Origin: Clostridia bacterium
GTDB taxonomy: Bacteria; Bacillota; Clostridia; Christensenellales; Borkfalkiaceae
Assembly (NCBI GenBank): GCA_017504065.1
Contig: JAFVRU010000033.1
Location: forward strand, 1-8,448
Direction of reading: 5' to 3'
DNA length: 8,448 bases
In this document: positions 6,084-8,448 of the stretch, in pieces
Layout: each line of letters starts with the position of its first letter
Position numbering within the stretch: position 1 is the first letter of the stretch
The notes under the pieces: model-generated
Databases searched by the model: none
The model's input: the letters and a program-made list of their open reading frames with translations, nothing else
Told to the model about the DNA's origin: nothing
Made by a program: the position numbers and the translations under genes

Positions 6084-6770
6084 ATGAAAAAAATTGGCTT
6101 ATTGGCGGCAACTCTTACGGCGGTTACGGTAGGCGGCGTATACGCAGCTTGGACGTATGCGGAAGCGGACGTTATCGACATTTCTTCTACGGAACAAATT
6201 GTCAGCGTAGCAGGGATTGATACGACGCAAAACTTGAAAGTTGGTTCGCTCGCGATTAAGGCGTCCGATGATTTCGCGATTGTGATTGATTCGGCGGCGG
6301 AGCTTGGTTTAACGGGTCAGGCTCGTCCTTCCGGTAACGGCACTTATCACCAACACGAAGCGGTACTTTCCGTAACCGGTTCGATTACGGTTACGTTCAC
6401 CCCGACGCCACAAGCGTCCGATCTCATTCACGCCAAAGGCTTGCGCGCGGACTTGTACTTCACTATTCCTTCGCACGTAAGTTTGAGCAATATCGTATGG
6501 GGTGAGCCTGCGGTTCAAATTATTGAATTCAACGAATTTCAATTGCGTAGGAAGTTAGGGGAAACGACGGATACGGATGGCAAGAGATGGCAAACTCCCA
6601 CAGAAACAGGGGAAGGCTATTTCGCGTATACATATACCACGGAAGAATTGAAGCAGTTGTTCACGTTGGACGAAGGGTTGATTATCGACTCGATTAAGAC
6701 GCACAAATTGTTCTCCGATGAACTTGCAGGCTTGACCACAACGTTGCACGTGGTACAAGTAGACGAATAA
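6084..6770 (+). CDS. Exported protein with SipW-type signal peptide (TasA-like candidate)
   Basis: This is a 228-residue secreted protein of unrecognised exact family. It begins MKK, then a hydrophobic stretch (4-16), then GGVYAAWTYAE at 17-27. This resembles the border of TasA/CalY-type precursors cut by SipW, where the cut lies near the second Ala. Cleavage is expected after A21 or A22. The mature part has no cysteine and is rich in Thr, Val and Ile with alternating beta-strand patterns (for example SITVTFTP and LRADLYFTIP). It has no LPXTG-type anchor or C-terminal membrane segment, so it is probably released or polymerises outside the cell. A strong promoter and AGGAG site suggest high expression. 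The peptidase gene follows 103 bases later behind a hairpin. A fibre-forming role is an inference from the TasA-SipW analogy only. Confidence 0.75.
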   Translation: MKKIGLLAATLTAVTVGGVYAAWTYAEADVIDISSTEQIVSVAGIDTTQNLKVGSLAIKASDDFAIVIDSAAELGLTGQARPSGNGTYHQHEAVLSVTGSITVTFTPTPQASDLIHAKGLRADLYFTIPSHVSLSNIVWGEPAVQIIEFNEFQLRRKLGETTDTDGKRWQTPTETGEGYFAYTYTTEELKQLFTLDEGLIIDSIKTHKLFSDELAGLTTTLHVVQVDE

Positions 6771-6810
6771 GCCGCGATTTTTTTCAATTAGATTTAAGAT
6801 AAGTCAAATG

Positions 6811-6842
6811 CTTTTCCCCATGGTACTTACTATGGGGAAAAG
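6811..6842 (+). promoter_or_regulatory. Stable hairpin between first substrate gene and peptidase gene
   Basis: CTTTTCCCCAT (6811-6821) pairs perfectly with ATGGGGAAAAG (6832-6842). Two further inner pairs (a G-U and a G-C) leave a six-base loop, about 13 bp in all. The following bases GTGTTTGT are a poor U-tract, so it is at best a leaky terminator. It may instead mark an RNA-processing or stabilising element that lowers peptidase output relative to the substrate. No separate promoter was recognised in 6771-6873. Confidence 0.6.
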
Positions 6843-6873
6843 GTGTTTGTAGCAAAAACTTGGAATTTTGAAC

Positions 6874-7782
6874 ATGGCTTACGAAACTTATGTATTCATT
6901 CTTTGCTTGATTGTGTACGTAGTGTTGGTCGCATTGTCTTCGTTCGTAGTCGTAATGTTTACGAAAATGACGATCAAACTCATTTTGCACGGTGCGGAAG
7001 ATGAACAGATAAAAAAAGAATACGCCAAACGCCGCAAAGGCAAAAGCAAATTCGGGATCGTGGATTGTATCGTATCCCTGTTGTTTTGCGCGGTTTTTTT
7101 GGGGGCGTTCGGGTTTTCTTTATACGTAAACGTGCAAGGCGACAAGTTTTTTGCGAACGTGCCTACCATGAAAGTCGTAAACAGCGCTTCCATGTCCAAA
7201 AAGCACGAGAAAAACACCTATCTTTTCGAAAACGGTTTGGACAATCAGTTCCAAACGTTCGATTTGATTTCGTTATATAAATTACCGTCGGAAACGGAAT
7301 TAAAACTGTATGATATCGTTTTATACGAAGTAGACGAAACGTTGATTATACACCGTATCGTAGAGATTGAAGAACCCAACGAACGCCATCCGAACGAACG
7401 GTGGTTCTTGTTACAGGGCGACGCCGTGGAGAGAGCGGACCGTTTTCCCGTACGCTATTCGCAAATGCGCGCGATCTACCGTGGCGAACGGATTCCGTAC
7501 GTCGGAAGTTTCGTAGCATTTTTACAATCTCCTGCGGGCTGGTTGTGTATTATTTTGATCGTGGTTGCGGTGATTGCTACTCCGATCTTTGAAAAGAAGG
7601 TGGCGAAAGCCAAAGAGCAACGCTATCAATGGTTGCTTGCGCAAAGAAAGACCGCGAAACCCAATCAAAACGCAACGATGCAACCGTCTAATGCGTTGCG
7701 GCCGATGTGGGGCATTCTCTTTTGTGAACCGCCCGCGCCGCAAACTCCGCCGAAAAAAGACGGAAAAGGCGGTGAACAATGA
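6874..7782 (+). CDS. SipW-like (S26B, Ser-His) type I signal peptidase
   Basis: This is a 302-residue membrane-bound signal peptidase. Catalytic Ser is S106 in NSASM (103-107). The general base is His, H160 in LIIHRIVEI, rather than the Lys of ordinary bacterial signal peptidases. The motif LQGDAVERAD with G182, D183 and D189 matches the conserved GD(A/N)-x-D region of the ER/SipW type. Hydrophobic segments are near 5-31, 62-86 and 223-242. The basic loops (47-59 and after 242) give an extracellular catalytic domain by the positive-inside rule. SipW of Bacillus is about 190 residues, so the N-terminal membrane segment and a 60-residue Lys/Pro/Gln-rich cytoplasmic tail are extra. ATG 6874 is preferred over the TTG at 6868. 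The ribosome site is weak (GGAA, 6863-6866). The stop overlaps the next gene by four bases. Substrates are probably the two flanking exported proteins. Confidence 0.85.
   Translation: MAYETYVFILCLIVYVVLVALSSFVVVMFTKMTIKLILHGAEDEQIKKEYAKRRKGKSKFGIVDCIVSLLFCAVFLGAFGFSLYVNVQGDKFFANVPTMKVVNSASMSKKHEKNTYLFENGLDNQFQTFDLISLYKLPSETELKLYDIVLYEVDETLIIHRIVEIEEPNERHPNERWFLLQGDAVERADRFPVRYSQMRAIYRGERIPYVGSFVAFLQSPAGWLCIILIVVAVIATPIFEKKVAKAKEQRYQWLLAQRKTAKPNQNATMQPSNALRPMWGILFCEPPAPQTPPKKDGKGGEQ
7764..7769 (+). promoter_or_regulatory. Ribosome binding site of the second exported protein
   Basis: AAAAGG, inside the end of the peptidase gene, lies 9 bases before ATG 7779. With the ATGA overlap at 7779-7782 it indicates translational coupling. 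Confidence 0.5.
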
Positions 7783-8448
7783 AGCTGTTTACAAAGGTTG
7801 CTTTGGTCGTTGCAGGGGCTATGACGCTCGTTACGACGGCGGGAGTTTCCGCTACTTGGCTGTATGCGGAATATGAAACGACGGAACAAGTCATTACGAC
7901 AGACGTGGCTGTAAAACCGTTTTCTTGGGAAGGGTCTACGGAAACGCAAGGCGGACAGGGCGAAGACCATAAATATTTGTTGGACAATATCATCGAAGAT
8001 CTTAACTCCAACGACTCCTATCTCGAAGATCAAATTCTCGATCGGCAAAGTTCCGGTATTTTTGGCTGGTATGGTTGGGATACGTTCGGGAGCATGGACG
8101 TCCGCGACGAAGAGCAAATCAAGGAGTTGTTCGGGCTGGAAGCGGAAGGCTTGAATTTCTTGATTTATTTCCCCAAAAACAATGAAAATATACGGTACGT
8201 ATTCACGACGAGCGTGGATATGGGTACTCCGGGCACGGGGAACAATTACGTCATGAATATTGCGGAAGGAAAAATGGTGTACTCCGTATACCGTACTACG
8301 CTGGAATTGATTGACGGGGATTGGGTTGGCGTGGTAACCGAACTCGGTGCAGCGCCGTCGAAATTCTACGACAACGACTGGCTCGGTTCGTTGGTAGCCA
8401 AATGCCCTTCGTTCGATCCGACCAAATGGGTCGCAGGGAAACAGGGGA
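7779..8448 (+). CDS. Second exported protein with SipW-type signal peptide (3' end outside window)
   Basis: The frame is open for 223 codons from ATG 7779 to the window end, so the gene continues beyond it. The N-terminus has K2 and K6, a hydrophobic stretch (7-20) and AGVSATWLYAE (21-31), matching the signal border of the protein encoded at 6084. Cleavage is expected near A25-T26. The mature part begins with Tyr/Glu/Thr, then an acidic, Asn/Asp/Gly-rich section with LLDNIIEDLNSNDSYLEDQI (helical, about 68-87), and later beta-type segments such as NIRYVFTTSVDMG, SVYRTTLELIDGDWVGVVTELG and SFDPTKWVAG. One cysteine, C209, is visible. No known domain was recognised. It differs from the first exported protein in everything but the signal region, so it may be a minor or accessory subunit. 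Function is unknown. Its genetic coupling to the peptidase is the best clue. Confidence 0.8.
   Translation, partial: MKLFTKVALVVAGAMTLVTTAGVSATWLYAEYETTEQVITTDVAVKPFSWEGSTETQGGQGEDHKYLLDNIIEDLNSNDSYLEDQILDRQSSGIFGWYGWDTFGSMDVRDEEQIKELFGLEAEGLNFLIYFPKNNENIRYVFTTSVDMGTPGTGNNYVMNIAEGKMVYSVYRTTLELIDGDWVGVVTELGAAPSKFYDNDWLGSLVAKCPSFDPTKWVAGKQG

Noticed and set aside
6771..6810. Possible separate promoter for the peptidase gene
   Set aside because: TAAGAT-like sequence occurs, but there is no -35 match at a suitable distance, so read-through from the 6009-6038 promoter is the simpler explanation.
7665..8117. 150-codon minus-strand open frame across the end of the peptidase gene and the second exported protein
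   Set aside because: The plus strand carries a signal peptide, an ATGA-coupled start and a frame open to the window end. The minus-strand frame has no supporting signal.

Overview
The window looks like the chromosome of a Gram-positive, Clostridia-type bacterium. The evidence is the gene order phoH - pgpH-like - ybeY - era - yqzL-like - recO, the AGGAG-type ribosome binding sites, and a TTGACA/TATAAT promoter feeding a signal peptidase with SipW-dependent-looking substrates. Base composition is intermediate, with many gcg, gaa and cgg-type codons. A gut lineage near Christensenellales is possible, but that is an impression from gene style and was not tested. All genes are on the + strand.

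Region 1 (1-5922) is one tightly packed, apparently co-transcribed block. It begins inside phoH. It then carries a c-di-AMP phosphodiesterase-like 7TM-HD protein without its usual extracellular domain, YbeY (rRNA maturation), Era (30S assembly GTPase), a 37-residue YqzL-like protein, and RecO (recombinational repair) without its usual zinc-site cysteines. The last gene is an unusual Mrr-type nuclease in which a 260-residue Lys/Glu/Ala/Pro/Gln linker separates the DNA-binding and catalytic domains. A strong intrinsic terminator (5897-5922) closes the block. No internal promoter was seen, and the block's own promoter lies upstream of the window.

Region 2 (5923-8448) is a separate transcription unit with its own sigma-A-type promoter (6009-6038). 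It encodes a small exported beta-rich protein with a SipW-type signal peptide, then a signal peptidase of the Ser-His (SipW / S26B) type with extra membrane and tail segments. A second exported protein follows, translationally coupled to the peptidase gene and running off the window end. Both exported proteins carry a matching motif, [AG]GV-x-A-[AT]-W-x-YAE, at the signal peptide border. This suggests a dedicated peptidase/substrate export module comparable in plan to the TasA-SipW matrix-fibre systems. A stable hairpin sits between the first substrate gene and the peptidase gene.

The most unusual items are the linker-expanded Mrr nuclease ending a ribosome/repair operon, the ectodomain-less PgpH, and the compact SipW-like module with at least two substrates. 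No RNA genes, insertion sequences or CRISPR arrays were seen. No gene-free stretch exceeds about 210 bases.
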